Below, in pieces: positions 46,960 through 56,331 of a DNA stretch of 64,000 nucleotides. The DNA is taken from positions 583,571 through 647,570 of the forward strand of contig NZ_SJPY01000004.1 in assembly GCF_007860185.1 (NCBI RefSeq), read 5' to 3'. The stretch is from Novipirellula aureliae. Lineage in GTDB: Bacteria > Planctomycetota > Planctomycetia > Pirellulales > Pirellulaceae. Each line of letters opens with the position of its first letter. The first letter of the stretch is position 1. A program made the translations under genes and the position numbers. The notes under the pieces are model-generated. The model was not told the origin of the DNA. It ran no database searches and was given only the letters and a program-made list of their open reading frames with translations.

Positions 46960-48306
46960 ATGAACAAGAAATCTTTGCCAGTCGGAAAACGGGCGCGTCA
47001 CGTACTGCGGTCCATTCAGACCGTTGTCGCCGCCGGTCTTCTAAGCACCTCGTTAACAGGCTGCACCACGATTACGCAGCCCATCGACGGAGTGCCCGCT
47101 AATCGGCTACCCGATACGTTCTTTGTCGAACCAAAGAACGATTTGGTGCCCATCGATATTTCGTTGCTTTCGCTCGAACCACCACGAGACTACCAAATCT
47201 CGGGCGGTGACATCTTAGGCATCTACGTTGAAGGCGTCTTGCCCTTTAACCCGCCAAACGCACCACCCGAACCGCCACCGGTTAACTTCCCTGGCGAACA
47301 GAGCATTCTACCTCCGTCGATCGGCTATCCGATTGCGGTCCAGGATGATGGAACGTTGGCTTTGCCACTCATCGAGCCACTCGATGTCGAAGGCTTAACG
47401 CTCGAACAAATTCGTGAAGCGATTCGTGACGCCTACATCGACAACGAGATTCTGCGTCCCGAAAAAGCTCGCCCGATCGTGACAATCATCAAGGAGCGAA
47501 CTTATGACGTTGTCGTTATTCGCGAAGATGCAAGTCGGCTGAATACACAAAGCCTCGCAGCGGAGTATATTCGTGGTACGAGTGACCGAAGTGCAAGCGG
47601 CACGATGGTCCAGTTACCCGCCTATCAAAACGACGTACTGCATGCATTGGTGGAAACGGGTGGCCTGCCAGGTTTGAATGCCAAAAACCAAGTGAAAGTT
47701 CTTCGTGCCAGTGAAGCGGATAAACGAAAACGTTCTCAGTTCATGCAGCAGTTCTACGCACAACAACGTGCGTTGATGCTCGATCCGTGTGCTTGCCCGC
47801 CGGAACTGCCAGAAGATCCAGCGATCATAAAGATTCCTTTGCGGGTCAAACCAGGTGTGGTTCCTGATATTCCAAAGGATGAGATCACGCTTCAAGATGG
47901 AGACATTGTTTACATCGAATCACGTGAAACGGAAGTCTTCTACACAGGCGGCTTGTTACCTGGCGGCGAGTTTTCCCTGCCTCGTGACTACGACCTCGAC
48001 GTGCTTGGAGCCATGGCTATCGCAGGCCGAGGCGTTGGATCGCAAGTCAGCGGCGGATCAGCCAGTATCATTGGAGGTAGGTCATCAGCGGTACCGCCAG
48101 GGATCGTGTACATCTTGCGGAAAACACCCTGCAACGGGCAAGTCGCCATCGAGGTTGATTTGACCAAAGCGATTAACGATCCAAAGAGTCGACCGCTAAT
48201 CGCGCCAGGTGACACAATTATCTTGCAATACCGTTGTGAAGAGGAACTGATCAACTTCGGTATCGCAACCTTCTTCACCTACGGTCTACGAGAACTGCTA
48301 CGCTAA
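46960..48306 (+). CDS. Polysaccharide biosynthesis/export lipoprotein (OPX/Wza-like)
   Basis: 448 residues; ATG with AGGG upstream. Lipobox SLTGC near residue 34 anchors it to the outer membrane. A Poly_export domain (about 70-170: DYQISGGDILGIYVEGVLP, DDGTLALPLIEPLDVEGLTLEQIREAI) precedes SLBB-like segments (QNDVLHALVETGGLPGLNA, PGGEFSLPRDYDLDVLGAMAIAGRG) and the end PGDTIILQYRC. Such proteins form the outer-membrane channel for capsule or exopolysaccharide. It is 120 nt after the putative lipoprotein gene and ends in a strong terminator. Confidence 0.9.
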   Translation: MNKKSLPVGKRARHVLRSIQTVVAAGLLSTSLTGCTTITQPIDGVPANRLPDTFFVEPKNDLVPIDISLLSLEPPRDYQISGGDILGIYVEGVLPFNPPNAPPEPPPVNFPGEQSILPPSIGYPIAVQDDGTLALPLIEPLDVEGLTLEQIREAIRDAYIDNEILRPEKARPIVTIIKERTYDVVVIREDASRLNTQSLAAEYIRGTSDRSASGTMVQLPAYQNDVLHALVETGGLPGLNAKNQVKVLRASEADKRKRSQFMQQFYAQQRALMLDPCACPPELPEDPAIIKIPLRVKPGVVPDIPKDEITLQDGDIVYIESRETEVFYTGGLLPGGEFSLPRDYDLDVLGAMAIAGRGVGSQVSGGSASIIGGRSSAVPPGIVYILRKTPCNGQVAIEVDLTKAINDPKSRPLIAPGDTIILQYRCEEELINFGIATFFTYGLRELLR

Positions 48307-48330
48307 GAAAGTCCTGCAGACACTTGCAAA

Positions 48331-48369
48331 CCGCACGGAAGCCCACAAGCTCCCGTGCGGTTTTTTTTT
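48331..48369 (+). terminator. Rho-independent terminator of the OPX gene
   Basis: CCGCACGG and CCGTGCGG form an 8-bp stem around a ~14-nt loop, followed by nine T. It is 25 nt after the stop codon and before array D. Confidence 0.93.
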
Positions 48370-48401
48370 GTCATCATTCGCAGATCGCCCATGAATCGTT
48401 C

Positions 48402-48742
48402 CAGTAGCCGCGTCTCGCCGAGACGCGAACCACAGCCACCGCGTCTCGCCAAGACGCAAACCACAGCCACCGCGCCTCGCCAAGACGCAAACCACAGCCA
48501 CCGCGCCTCGCCAAGACGCAAACCACAGTAGCCGCGTCTCGCCGAGACGCGAAACACAGCCACCGCGTCTCGCCGAGACGCGAACCACAGCCACCGCGCC
48601 TCGCCAAGACGCAAACCACAGTAGCCGCGTCTCGCCAAGACGCAAACCATAGTAGCCGCGTCTCGCCGAGACGCGAAACACAGCCACCGCGTCTCGCCAA
48701 GACGCAAACCACAGCCACCGCGTCTCGCCGAGACGCGAAATC
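48402..48742 (+). repeat. Tandem palindrome array D, 11 units of 31 nt
   Basis: Eleven units start every 31 nt from 48402 to 48712. Each is CAGTAGCC or CAGCCACC followed by GCGTCTCGCCGAGACGC (or CCAAGACGC / GCGCCTCG variants) and a spacer GAACCA. It lies downstream of the OPX terminator rather than at the stop codon, unlike arrays A-C. The opposite strand is open in all three frames through the array, an effect of the repeat. Confidence 0.93.
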
Positions 48743-48914
48743 CCCCTGTCTCGGAGAGACACAGCGACATGAAAGCGAAAGGCAACTATCACTCCATCAG
48801 CAGCCCTCTATTGGCGAAACGGCTATTTTGAAGTGCCGGGTAGGCGATCAAGTAACAATCCCCAATAATTAGCGTTTCTTGACGACCACTATTACTCATA
48901 AGCGTGCCACCACC

Positions 48915-50396
48915 ATGTTGGATTCTGCCTCGGAACTAATCAAACTGCAGGAAAGCGGCGACATCACCGCCGCCCAGATCGTTCAAAAGGCAATCTCGAA
49001 TATCGAGTCTTCTGATGAGACGATCAATGCGTTCACCCACGTCGATGCGGAAAGAGCGCTCGATATCGCCAAAAAAATTGATACCCGCCGTGCTGCTGGT
49101 CAACCGCTTGGACCACTCGCTGGCGTGCCGATTGCCGTCAAAGACAATCTGTGTTCCGCCGACATGCCGACGACTTGCTCATCTCGAATGCTGGAGAATT
49201 TTCGGCCGCCCTATGACGCGACCGTGGTGACGAAGCTGCGAGAAGCCGATGCGATCATCATCGGCAAAACGAATTTGGATGAATTCGCGATGGGAGCGAG
49301 TACCGAAACGAGCTACTTTGGGACGACTCGAAATCCCTGGGACACCACCCGGACGCCTGGCGGCAGCAGTGGTGGGTCGGCTGCGGCGGTCGCGGCCGGC
49401 TACGTGCCGATGAGTTTGGGAAGTGACACGGGTGGATCGATCCGACAACCTGCCGCGTTTTGCGGAATTACCGGACTCAAGCCTACCTATGGCCGGGTCA
49501 GTCGTTATGGACTGATTGCATTTGCAAGCAGTTTGGATCAAGTTGGACCAATGGCTTGGTCTGCTGCCGATGTGGCTCTTTTGCTCCAAGCGACCGCTGG
49601 ATTTGAACCACGCGACTCGACCTCTCTGAATCAATCCGTGCCCAACTATTCCGAAATCCTGACGACATCCGATCTACGGGGAATCAAGATTGGCGTGCTG
49701 GGTGAATCGTCACTTTCAGGCCAACTCGATCCTGCGATTCGCAAAGCGGTCGACGACGCAAGTGAGGTGTTTCGTAGTTGTGGGGCCGAGATGGTCGAAA
49801 TCAATTTACCGCATAGCGAATACTGGGTGCCAACCTATTATGTGATTGCTCCTTGTGAGGCGAGCAGCAATTTGTCTCGCTATGAGGGAGCCCATTACGG
49901 TCACCGTACTGATTCGATCGATCGGACGAGTGAGCATGGGCCGCTGGTGTCCGCCTACTGTCGCAGTCGTGACGAGGGATTCGGTGCCGAAGTCAAACGA
50001 CGGATTATGGTTGGTACCTACGGATTGAGCGAAGGTTATGCTGACAAGTTCTACAATCAAGCACTCAAAGTTCGCCGTTTGATTAAGAACGACTTTGACG
50101 CTGCCTATTCGCAGTGCGATCTCATGCTCGGTCCCGTCACCCCAACCTCCGCGTTTCTAATCGGTGAGAAGACCGACGATCCCATTCAGATGTATTTGTG
50201 CGATCTATTTACCGTCGGAGCCAACTTGGCTGGTCTGCCGGCAATCTCGTTGCCAGCCGGTTTGGATGACAACGGTTTACCCGTTGGGATTCAGTTGCAA
50301 GCCCCTGCACTCGAAGAATCGCGGCTTTTGTTCGCGGCCGGTGCATTCCAATCGACGACCCATCATCATCAGCAACGCCCACGCCCGATTGCATGA
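48915..50396 (+). CDS. gatA: Glu-tRNA(Gln)/Asp-tRNA(Asn) amidotransferase subunit A
   Basis: 493 residues from the ATG at 48915 (MLDSASELIKLQESG, matching the usual GatA start); a TTG at 48879 would add 12 residues. It is the amidase that produces ammonia for GatB. Catalytic Ser-cisSer-Lys: Lys in VPIAVKDNL, cis-Ser in PGGSSGGSAAAVAAG, nucleophile Ser in GSDTGGSIRQPAA. The stop overlaps an ATG (ATGA) at the head of gatB, indicating coupled translation. gatC is not beside it. Confidence 0.95.
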   Translation: MLDSASELIKLQESGDITAAQIVQKAISNIESSDETINAFTHVDAERALDIAKKIDTRRAAGQPLGPLAGVPIAVKDNLCSADMPTTCSSRMLENFRPPYDATVVTKLREADAIIIGKTNLDEFAMGASTETSYFGTTRNPWDTTRTPGGSSGGSAAAVAAGYVPMSLGSDTGGSIRQPAAFCGITGLKPTYGRVSRYGLIAFASSLDQVGPMAWSAADVALLLQATAGFEPRDSTSLNQSVPNYSEILTTSDLRGIKIGVLGESSLSGQLDPAIRKAVDDASEVFRSCGAEMVEINLPHSEYWVPTYYVIAPCEASSNLSRYEGAHYGHRTDSIDRTSEHGPLVSAYCRSRDEGFGAEVKRRIMVGTYGLSEGYADKFYNQALKVRRLIKNDFDAAYSQCDLMLGPVTPTSAFLIGEKTDDPIQMYLCDLFTVGANLAGLPAISLPAGLDDNGLPVGIQLQAPALEESRLLFAAGAFQSTTHHHQQRPRPIA

Positions 50397-50464
50397 TGGA
50401 TCGTTCTTTTTCGAACCGTATCAACGATAACTTTCCATATACACAAGTGAATGCCAATTTCATC

Positions 50465-51931
50465 ATGAGTCACGACGTCACAACCATCATTGGACTCGAA
50501 GTCCATGTACAACTTAAAACGAAGACCAAGTTGTTTTGCGGATGCAGTGCTGAATTTGGTGCTTCCCCGAACACGCAGGTTTGTCCCGTCTGCCTGGGCT
50601 TACCCGGTGCACTTCCGGTGATGAACGAGCAAGCGATCGAACTAGCCATTTGCGCTGGTTTAGCCATCAATTGCTCAATTCCTGAGCTGACGAAATGGGA
50701 CCGCAAGCAATACTTTTACCCCGACCTGCCAAAAGGGTATCAAATCAGTCAATTCGACTTGCCGATTTGTGCCGACGGATATTTAGAAATTACCGATCCC
50801 GCCAACCCCGATGCAACGCGTCACATCGGAATCATTCGTGCCCATTTAGAAGAAGATGCGGGCAAAAGCATGCACGACGAGGTGGCAGGAAAAAGCGATA
50901 CACGGATCGACTTGAACCGCTGTGGAACACCGCTACTCGAAATCGTTTCCCAGCCTGATTTGCGGTCCTCGGCCGAAGTCAAAGAATATTTGACTCAGCT
51001 AAAGCTGATCCTGACCCATCTAGGGATATCCGATTGTGAGATGCAAGAGGGCAGTCTTCGCGTCGACGCGAACGTGAACTTGCATATCAACGTCGATGGC
51101 AAGAAGGTTGCCACGCCGATCGTGGAAGTCAAGAACATGAATAGCTTCCGAGCGGTGGAGCGAGCGATCGAGTTTGAGGTCGAGCGGCAAGCGATCGATT
51201 GGCAAGCCGACGGATTGACCATCAATGACAAACCCAAAACGACTCGCGGCTGGGACGATTCAAAAGAACGAACGTTCATCCAGCGTGAAAAAGAAGAGTC
51301 GGCGGACTATCGATACTTCCCCGATCCCGATTTGTTGCCCGTGCGGATTCCGCGTGAACAAGTTGAAGAAATTCGCAAGTCGATGCGCGAACTGCCAAAT
51401 GTGACTTGTGATCGGTTGCAATCACAACATGGACTCAAACAATACGATGCCAACGTGATCGTCAATCAAGGCCCTCAATTGGTTGCCTACTTTGAACGGG
51501 TCGCCGACGTTTCCGGGGATGCAAAGCGATCCAGTTCATGGGTCCAACAAGACGTGATGCGAACGTTGAAGGAACGCGATATGGTGATAGACGAGTTTCC
51601 GGTAACCAGTGTCCAACTCGGCGAACTACTCAAATTGGTATCCGACGCAAAGCTTGATAACGCCCGTGCCCGAGACGTGTTCAATTATCTATTGGATAAG
51701 GAATCGACGGTAGAGGAGGCGATCAAGTCGCTCGGTATCGAGCAGGTCGACAGCAGCGAGATCGACACGTTGTGCCAAGAACTTCTCGACGCCAACCCGA
51801 ATGTCGTCGATGACGTTCGCGGTGGAAAAGTTCAAGCGGTCGGATCCTTGATCGGCCAAGCCAAAAAGAAAAACCCCAATGCCAATCCTCAACAAGTCCG
51901 TGAAACCCTGCTGCGATTGATCGGCGAGTAA
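50465..51931 (+). CDS. gatB: Glu-tRNA(Gln)/Asp-tRNA(Asn) amidotransferase subunit B
   Basis: 488 residues from the ATG at 50465 ([19 protein letters not shown], the family start); an upstream ATG at 50393 overlaps the gatA stop and would add 24 unconserved residues. GatB phosphorylates misacylated Glu-tRNA(Gln) and passes it ammonia. Seen: zinc Cys pairs FCGCSAEFG and [47 protein letters not shown], and the C-terminal YqeY-like tail [21 protein letters not shown]. Confidence 0.95.
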   Translation: MSHDVTTIIGLEVHVQLKTKTKLFCGCSAEFGASPNTQVCPVCLGLPGALPVMNEQAIELAICAGLAINCSIPELTKWDRKQYFYPDLPKGYQISQFDLPICADGYLEITDPANPDATRHIGIIRAHLEEDAGKSMHDEVAGKSDTRIDLNRCGTPLLEIVSQPDLRSSAEVKEYLTQLKLILTHLGISDCEMQEGSLRVDANVNLHINVDGKKVATPIVEVKNMNSFRAVERAIEFEVERQAIDWQADGLTINDKPKTTRGWDDSKERTFIQREKEESADYRYFPDPDLLPVRIPREQVEEIRKSMRELPNVTCDRLQSQHGLKQYDANVIVNQGPQLVAYFERVADVSGDAKRSSSWVQQDVMRTLKERDMVIDEFPVTSVQLGELLKLVSDAKLDNARARDVFNYLLDKESTVEEAIKSLGIEQVDSSEIDTLCQELLDANPNVVDDVRGGKVQAVGSLIGQAKKKNPNANPQQVRETLLRLIGE

Positions 51932-52080
51932 GAGGTCGGTGTCCAGGCTTTACAGAACAGACTGGAAAGCTGCGTGGGACCACCCGAACGCTACACTCCA
52001 ACATAACCATCGATAGCTCGATTTCCTGTCCTGCCTTTAGCAACGCTAGCGTCGCTTCGGTTTCGTCGATGACGACGTCA

Positions 52081-52512
52081 TCAGCTTCCGTGTGATCTTT
52101 GTGAGTGGCCCCATTCGGACAATGCTTTGAAAACCAAGACCGTGGAGCTAAACGCTACCGCGGAACCAACCAACTTGGATGCTTGCCACATTAGTCAGCA
52201 GGAATGCATGAGAAGCGCAACGAGTACCGTGACCAACGCCATTTGAACGGCACCGCCCATCACCAAATTGCGTCCGAGACACTTGAGATCATCAAGTGAA
52301 AATCCAAGCCCAATCGAAAACAATAGCAAAAACACACCCGCTTCGGCAAAATGCGCCAATGGGTGGTTGTGATCGAGCCCCCATCCCAACACCCCTTGTC
52401 CTAGAATTGCCCCCACAACCAAATAGCCAATCCAAACGGACCCACGAAGCCATCGCCAAACGAACGAGGCAAGCAAGCCAGCAGTGAAGATAATCAGCAG
52501 GTCGTGAATGAG
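52081..52512 (-). pseudogene. Decayed CPA2-type cation:proton antiporter fragment
   Basis: The minus-strand frame reads LIHDLLIIFTAGLLASF, IGYLVVGAILGQGVLGWG, AGVFLLLFSIGLGFSLDDL, the N-terminal membrane part of KefB/CPA2 antiporters (normally >500 residues). An in-frame TGA (52195-52197) interrupts it, but the family resemblance resumes in the same frame as KLVGSAVAFSSTVLVFKALSEWG until a second stop at 52081. There is no ATG at the 5' end, which abuts the glycerate kinase stop. The rest of the transporter is missing; this is a remnant. Confidence 0.8.
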
Positions 52513-52516
52513 TCAT

Positions 52517-53959
52517 TCAGTCAGGGCTTTGATGTTTGCAATCGATCAAACCAACTCGAATATCGCATACGTTCGTCCCTGTTGCCCCCGTCTTGAGTAA
52601 TCCACCGGTTTGCTCAAAAAAATGGTATGCATCGTTTCGAATCAGGTAATCGTCGACATCGAATTTCTTTTCTACCGCGATTCGATGAACATCATAATCG
52701 ACAATCGCACCGGCAGCATCCGTCGGTCCATCCTCACCATCGGTCCCACCCGACAGAATGACAATTTTCTCCCACTCGGCCTCTGATAACGAATACTCGA
52801 TCAGTCGCTTGTAAGCAGCCAACGCAAGTTGTTGATTGCGTCCACCGAGCCCACGAACGGCAGGTGGAGCAAGAGTCACTACGGGCTCGCCGCCGGTAAC
52901 GAAGCAGTTCGCACGATGCGTATTTCGATCATGCAGCATCCCTACCAACATGTCTGCATGATGACGACCGACGTCTTCCGCCGTACCTTCACTTTTCGTT
53001 TGGGAGTGCATGATGTGATTGTAGCCAAGGCTTTCCGCGACGATCCCCGCCTCATCAACAGCCACGGCATTATTTCCGATGATGATTGTCGTCGCGTGCG
53101 TCGTGATCGCCTGCGGAGTTTCCGGCTTGTTCCCCAGGACTCGATAGATCGCCGCTGGAAGTTCGAGTCCTGGATCGAAATGCTTCAGTATCTCGATCGC
53201 ATCTTCTTGACTCGATGAATCCTCGACCGTCGGCCCCGAGGCAATCAAATCAATTGGATCCCCAAGAACATCCGAAAGGACCAACGTCACGAGTTCACCC
53301 GCCCGACAATACCGAAGGAGACCGCCACCCTTTACGCGGCTGAGATGTTTGCGAACGGTATTGAGTTCGACAATTCCCGCACCGCTCTCACTCAGTCGTC
53401 GGATGACCGCTAATTTGTCATCGAGCGTGATACCGCGGCAGGGTGCGGTTAGCAAAGCACTGCCGCCGCCTGACAGCAACGCGATACAAAGATCACGTGG
53501 CTTTGCATTTTGCACGAGACCAAGAATTTGTTCGGTTCCATAAACGCCTTCGGGACGAGGCTCGTTGACACCAACGGGGCGAGCCTCGTGAACGCGTACA
53601 CTTTGGGGGATTGAACCGAGGTCATTCTCGTAAAGCCTCGGCTCCAGAGACCAAGCTGCAGCGTTCGACGGTGGCACATTGATCCATCCCTCAATAGGCA
53701 ACCAGCCGGCGATCTTGTCGCACAATCCCGCTGTCATCGCAGCGGTCGCCTTGCCAGCGCCAATGACTAGAACCCGGTCAAAATCTGCTCGGTGGACAAC
53801 ATGATCGCCAATGAACAGACCGTCTGGATCCGAAACGTCGAGCGAGACTTGAGCTTGCAACAACTCACGGCCCCGAACCGAATCGACACCAGCATTCCAA
53901 ATCGTTAGAGCGTCTGTGCGTGGCGTGCTGATGTTACCGTCACCCTTGGAGCGTTTCAA
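52517..53959 (-). CDS. Glycerate 2-kinase (MOFRL family)
   Basis: 480 residues from a TTG at 53959 that overlaps the upstream gene by 20 nt; the frame stays open to 54055 and no ATG fits well, so the start is uncertain. It phosphorylates glycerate to 2-phosphoglycerate. Motifs: VLVIGAGKATAAM, ALLSGGGSALLTAP, ASGPTVEDSS, the MOFRL region VTGGEPVVTL, GGRNQQLALAAY and LSGGTDGEDGPTDAAGAIVD. It lies directly after the TIM-barrel isomerase, with which it is likely co-expressed. Confidence 0.9.
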   Translation of the reverse strand: MKRSKGDGNISTPRTDALTIWNAGVDSVRGRELLQAQVSLDVSDPDGLFIGDHVVHRADFDRVLVIGAGKATAAMTAGLCDKIAGWLPIEGWINVPPSNAAAWSLEPRLYENDLGSIPQSVRVHEARPVGVNEPRPEGVYGTEQILGLVQNAKPRDLCIALLSGGGSALLTAPCRGITLDDKLAVIRRLSESGAGIVELNTVRKHLSRVKGGGLLRYCRAGELVTLVLSDVLGDPIDLIASGPTVEDSSSQEDAIEILKHFDPGLELPAAIYRVLGNKPETPQAITTHATTIIIGNNAVAVDEAGIVAESLGYNHIMHSQTKSEGTAEDVGRHHADMLVGMLHDRNTHRANCFVTGGEPVVTLAPPAVRGLGGRNQQLALAAYKRLIEYSLSEAEWEKIVILSGGTDGEDGPTDAAGAIVDYDVHRIAVEKKFDVDDYLIRNDAYHFFEQTGGLLKTGATGTNVCDIRVGLIDCKHQSPD

Positions 53960-54932
53960 AGCGACGCAAATCGTAATTGACGCCAGCGTAATCGAGGACT
54001 CGACAAAGTGCTCTGAGCGCCACACCAAAACCATCGGGTCCGCTAACGCCACCAAATTGGCCGCCGCCTTTCACGTGAGGCTCTAAATCCATGAAGACAC
54101 CGTCGACGCCTCGCGAAACCATGCGTTGGTTTAGCTCTGGCAAGAATCCCTTCAAATCTCGGAAGATCGCCTCGTGATTGCTGTCGCCTCGATCTGCCGG
54201 CACGAAATGACTGACGCTCGCTTCATCAACGTGCTCCACACGCGAAGTCGTCGTAGGATCGTGGTAGTCTTTGATGTGTAACCATCCCAAACTTGGCTTC
54301 ATTGCGGTGTACTGAGCATAAACCTCGTCTGGCGAGAACCCTTGCATCACAATGTTGCCACCATCGAAAATCGTCAACATCGCTGGGTGATTCACTTTTT
54401 CTGCGATCGTAGCGAGCAAGTGACCGGTCTGGCCAACTAGATTGGCTTCAACTTCCAAGCCGAATGTCAAGTCATTTGCTTCGCAAACGTCCGCGATTTG
54501 GCTTAGCTGGTCCGAGACCTGTTGGACATGATCTTCGGGTTTTGTTCCCTTGGGATGGTAGAACGAGAAACCGCGGATCAGTTTACATCCGAACGCATTG
54601 GCGCGATCGCAAGCGGCTTGAACCTCGGTCTTGAGATATTCAGCGAACGGGACGTAGCGATTTTCGGTGCCGTCGTCGACATCGAGCAACTTCACCTTGC
54701 CAATCGGAGAACCGATACTGCTAACCTTGAGCCCATAGTCGCCCTGCATTTTTACCAAATGCTGAATCTCTGGCTCGCTAAGAGCCATCACATTCTTAAT
54801 TCCCTCACCCGCGTCAATGAAGCGAATCGAATAATACTTCAAGCCGAGGGCTGCAAAAACGCTGTACTGTTGGACGGCTTGTTTCTCGTTGGCGGCTTCG
54901 TCGGCAAATCCACTTAGCAATACGGGGGGCAT
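53940..54932 (-). CDS. Sugar phosphate isomerase/epimerase, TIM-barrel (AP_endonuc_2)
   Basis: 330 residues from the ATG at 54932 (AGGA upstream). Xylose-isomerase-like TIM barrel: LGLKYYSIRFIDAGEG, CKLIRGFSFYHPKGTKPEDH, LTFGLEVEANLVGQTG, LTIFDGGNIVMQG, GWLHIKDYHDPTTTSRVEHVDE. The Glu, Asp and His set would bind a divalent metal. Linked to the glycerate kinase gene by a short overlap, it may feed a sugar-acid or hydroxypyruvate route (inference). Confidence 0.85.
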   Translation of the reverse strand: MPPVLLSGFADEAANEKQAVQQYSVFAALGLKYYSIRFIDAGEGIKNVMALSEPEIQHLVKMQGDYGLKVSSIGSPIGKVKLLDVDDGTENRYVPFAEYLKTEVQAACDRANAFGCKLIRGFSFYHPKGTKPEDHVQQVSDQLSQIADVCEANDLTFGLEVEANLVGQTGHLLATIAEKVNHPAMLTIFDGGNIVMQGFSPDEVYAQYTAMKPSLGWLHIKDYHDPTTTSRVEHVDEASVSHFVPADRGDSNHEAIFRDLKGFLPELNQRMVSRGVDGVFMDLEPHVKGGGQFGGVSGPDGFGVALRALCRVLDYAGVNYDLRRFETLQG

Positions 54933-55005
54933 GCTGAATCCTAATGGGTGTGAGGAAAGATTTTTCAAAGCTCCGCTCCATCACAGAATTCAGCTGGAAA
55001 CCATC

Positions 55006-55062
55006 GTAGTGGATCTTGTAAAAGATCCTTTCGAACAGGGGGTCTTTAACAAGATCCACTAC
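55006..55062. repeat. Dispersed ~56-bp imperfect palindrome, copy 4
   Basis: GTAGTGGATCTTGTAAAAG plus ATCC, a loop CTTTCGAACAGG, then GGTCTTTAACAAGATCC plus ACTAC. Intergenic, between the isomerase start and the queF stop. Confidence 0.9.
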
Positions 55063-55113
55063 CAAAGAACTCTGCAAATACGGTGATCACGCGGATCGTT
55101 GAAGTTATTGAAT

Positions 55114-55509
55114 TTAGGATACCGGATCGGGAAATTGAACGATAATGTTGCTGTTTAGGCCGCCACGTGGCGTCCAGCGGGTCTCGATTTTTGCTTGACG
55201 AGGCTTTACCTTGTCAAGAAAGTCGTCCATGATTCGATTGGTAACCTGTTCGTAGAAAATTCCTTCGTTCCGAAAACGCTGAAGATACATTTTCAAACTC
55301 TTCAGTTCCACACAAATTTGATCGGGAACGTACGAAAATATCACCGTCCCATAATCGGGCTGTCCCGTTTTTGGGCAAACCGATGTAAACTCGGGACAGT
55401 GGTGTTCGATCGTGAAATTTCTTTCCGGACTTGGATTATCGAATACTTCCAGTACGTCCGCAAAATTTGTTGAGTCGCTCAATTTTGATTTCTCCGGTGA
55501 ATAAGACAC
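55114..55509 (-). CDS. queF: NADPH-dependent 7-cyano-7-deazaguanine reductase
   Basis: 131 residues, the short YkvM-type QueF. It reduces preQ0 to preQ1 for queuosine in tRNA. Seen: catalytic Cys in [14 protein letters not shown] and the QueF box [16 protein letters not shown]. The GTG start at 55509 lies within the 5' part of the divergent queE frame; a TTG at 55482 with GGAG 9 nt upstream is an alternative start that would remove the overlap. Confidence 0.95.
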   Translation of the reverse strand: MSYSPEKSKLSDSTNFADVLEVFDNPSPERNFTIEHHCPEFTSVCPKTGQPDYGTVIFSYVPDQICVELKSLKMYLQRFRNEGIFYEQVTNRIMDDFLDKVKPRQAKIETRWTPRGGLNSNIIVQFPDPVS

Positions 55510-56237
55510 GATTTTTACATGCTCCGCCCAAATCGACTAGGGGGACAACACTACGCATCGCTGAAACCTTTGTCAGTCGGCAAGGGGAAGGGATCCTTAC
55601 AGGAACGGATAGTTTCTTTATCCGCACCAGCGGATGCAACTTGAGGTGTTGGTTCTGCGATACGCCGTACGCCTCCTGGAATCCTGAAGGCGAGTCGAGG
55701 ACGATCGACAGCTTGGTGCGAGCGGTAAAGGAAGCTGACCTGAAGCACGTCATATTGACCGGTGGCGAACCGTTGCTTGCTCCCCAATCGACGTTGCTGG
55801 TCGAATCGCTGCAAGAAGCTGGCCATCATGTCACGATTGAAACAGCAGGGACGATCGATCGAGATGTCCGTTGCGACCTGCTATCGCTAAGCCCTAAATT
55901 CGCCAGCAGTGCTCCCGATCAAAAAGGGCACCCCGATTGGCACGATCGACACCATCGACGCCGCATGCCGATCGAAATCATGAGAAAACTGCTTAGCCAA
56001 AGTCTTGATTATCAAGTAAAATACGTCGTAAACGAACCATCGGACCTGCCGGAAGTGATGACGCTCACCGCTGAACTTGATATCCCTGCCGATAAGGTTT
56101 GGATTATGCCTCAAGGAATTACACCCGAGGAGCTCGATGCGACTTCCATTTGGCTTTCGGATTGGACTCGAAACGAAGGCTTCAATGAATGTGACCGGAT
56201 GCATATTCGTTGGTACGGAAATCGCCGTGGAACCTAA
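55497..56237 (+). CDS. queE: 7-carboxy-7-deazaguanine synthase (radical SAM)
   Basis: 246 residues from a GTG at 55497. It converts carboxytetrahydropterin to CDG in queuosine synthesis. Radical SAM cluster in [16 protein letters not shown]; also [41 protein letters not shown] and LSPKF. The conserved domain starts only at [13 protein letters not shown] (near 55552), where an AGGGGG precedes but no standard start codon is in frame, so the true start is doubtful. It is divergent from queF with overlapping 5' ends. Confidence 0.93.
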   Translation: MNKTRFLHAPPKSTRGTTLRIAETFVSRQGEGILTGTDSFFIRTSGCNLRCWFCDTPYASWNPEGESRTIDSLVRAVKEADLKHVILTGGEPLLAPQSTLLVESLQEAGHHVTIETAGTIDRDVRCDLLSLSPKFASSAPDQKGHPDWHDRHHRRRMPIEIMRKLLSQSLDYQVKYVVNEPSDLPEVMTLTAELDIPADKVWIMPQGITPEELDATSIWLSDWTRNEGFNECDRMHIRWYGNRRGT

Positions 56238-56331
56238 GAGAAAATGAAACCATTGAGCTAAATTCCCTACGGGTTACTAGGCTTCGGCTTGGGAACAAGC
56301 GTTCACCACCACCCCTTTTGGACGACCTCCA

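Noticed and set aside
4655..48742. The palindromic arrays as CRISPR arrays
   Set aside because: Spacers are nearly identical within an array and only ~10-24 nt long, the repeats are palindromic hairpins, and no cas gene is present.
48298..48792. Three overlapping minus-strand frames of Arg/Gly/Cys-rich repeats
   Set aside because: All three frames are open through the 31-nt array; this is an effect of the repeat, not a gene.
52292..52516. 74-residue frame starting ATG at 52516, overlapping the glycerate kinase stop
   Set aside because: The alternative frame with antiporter features is much stronger; this frame is a shadow of it.
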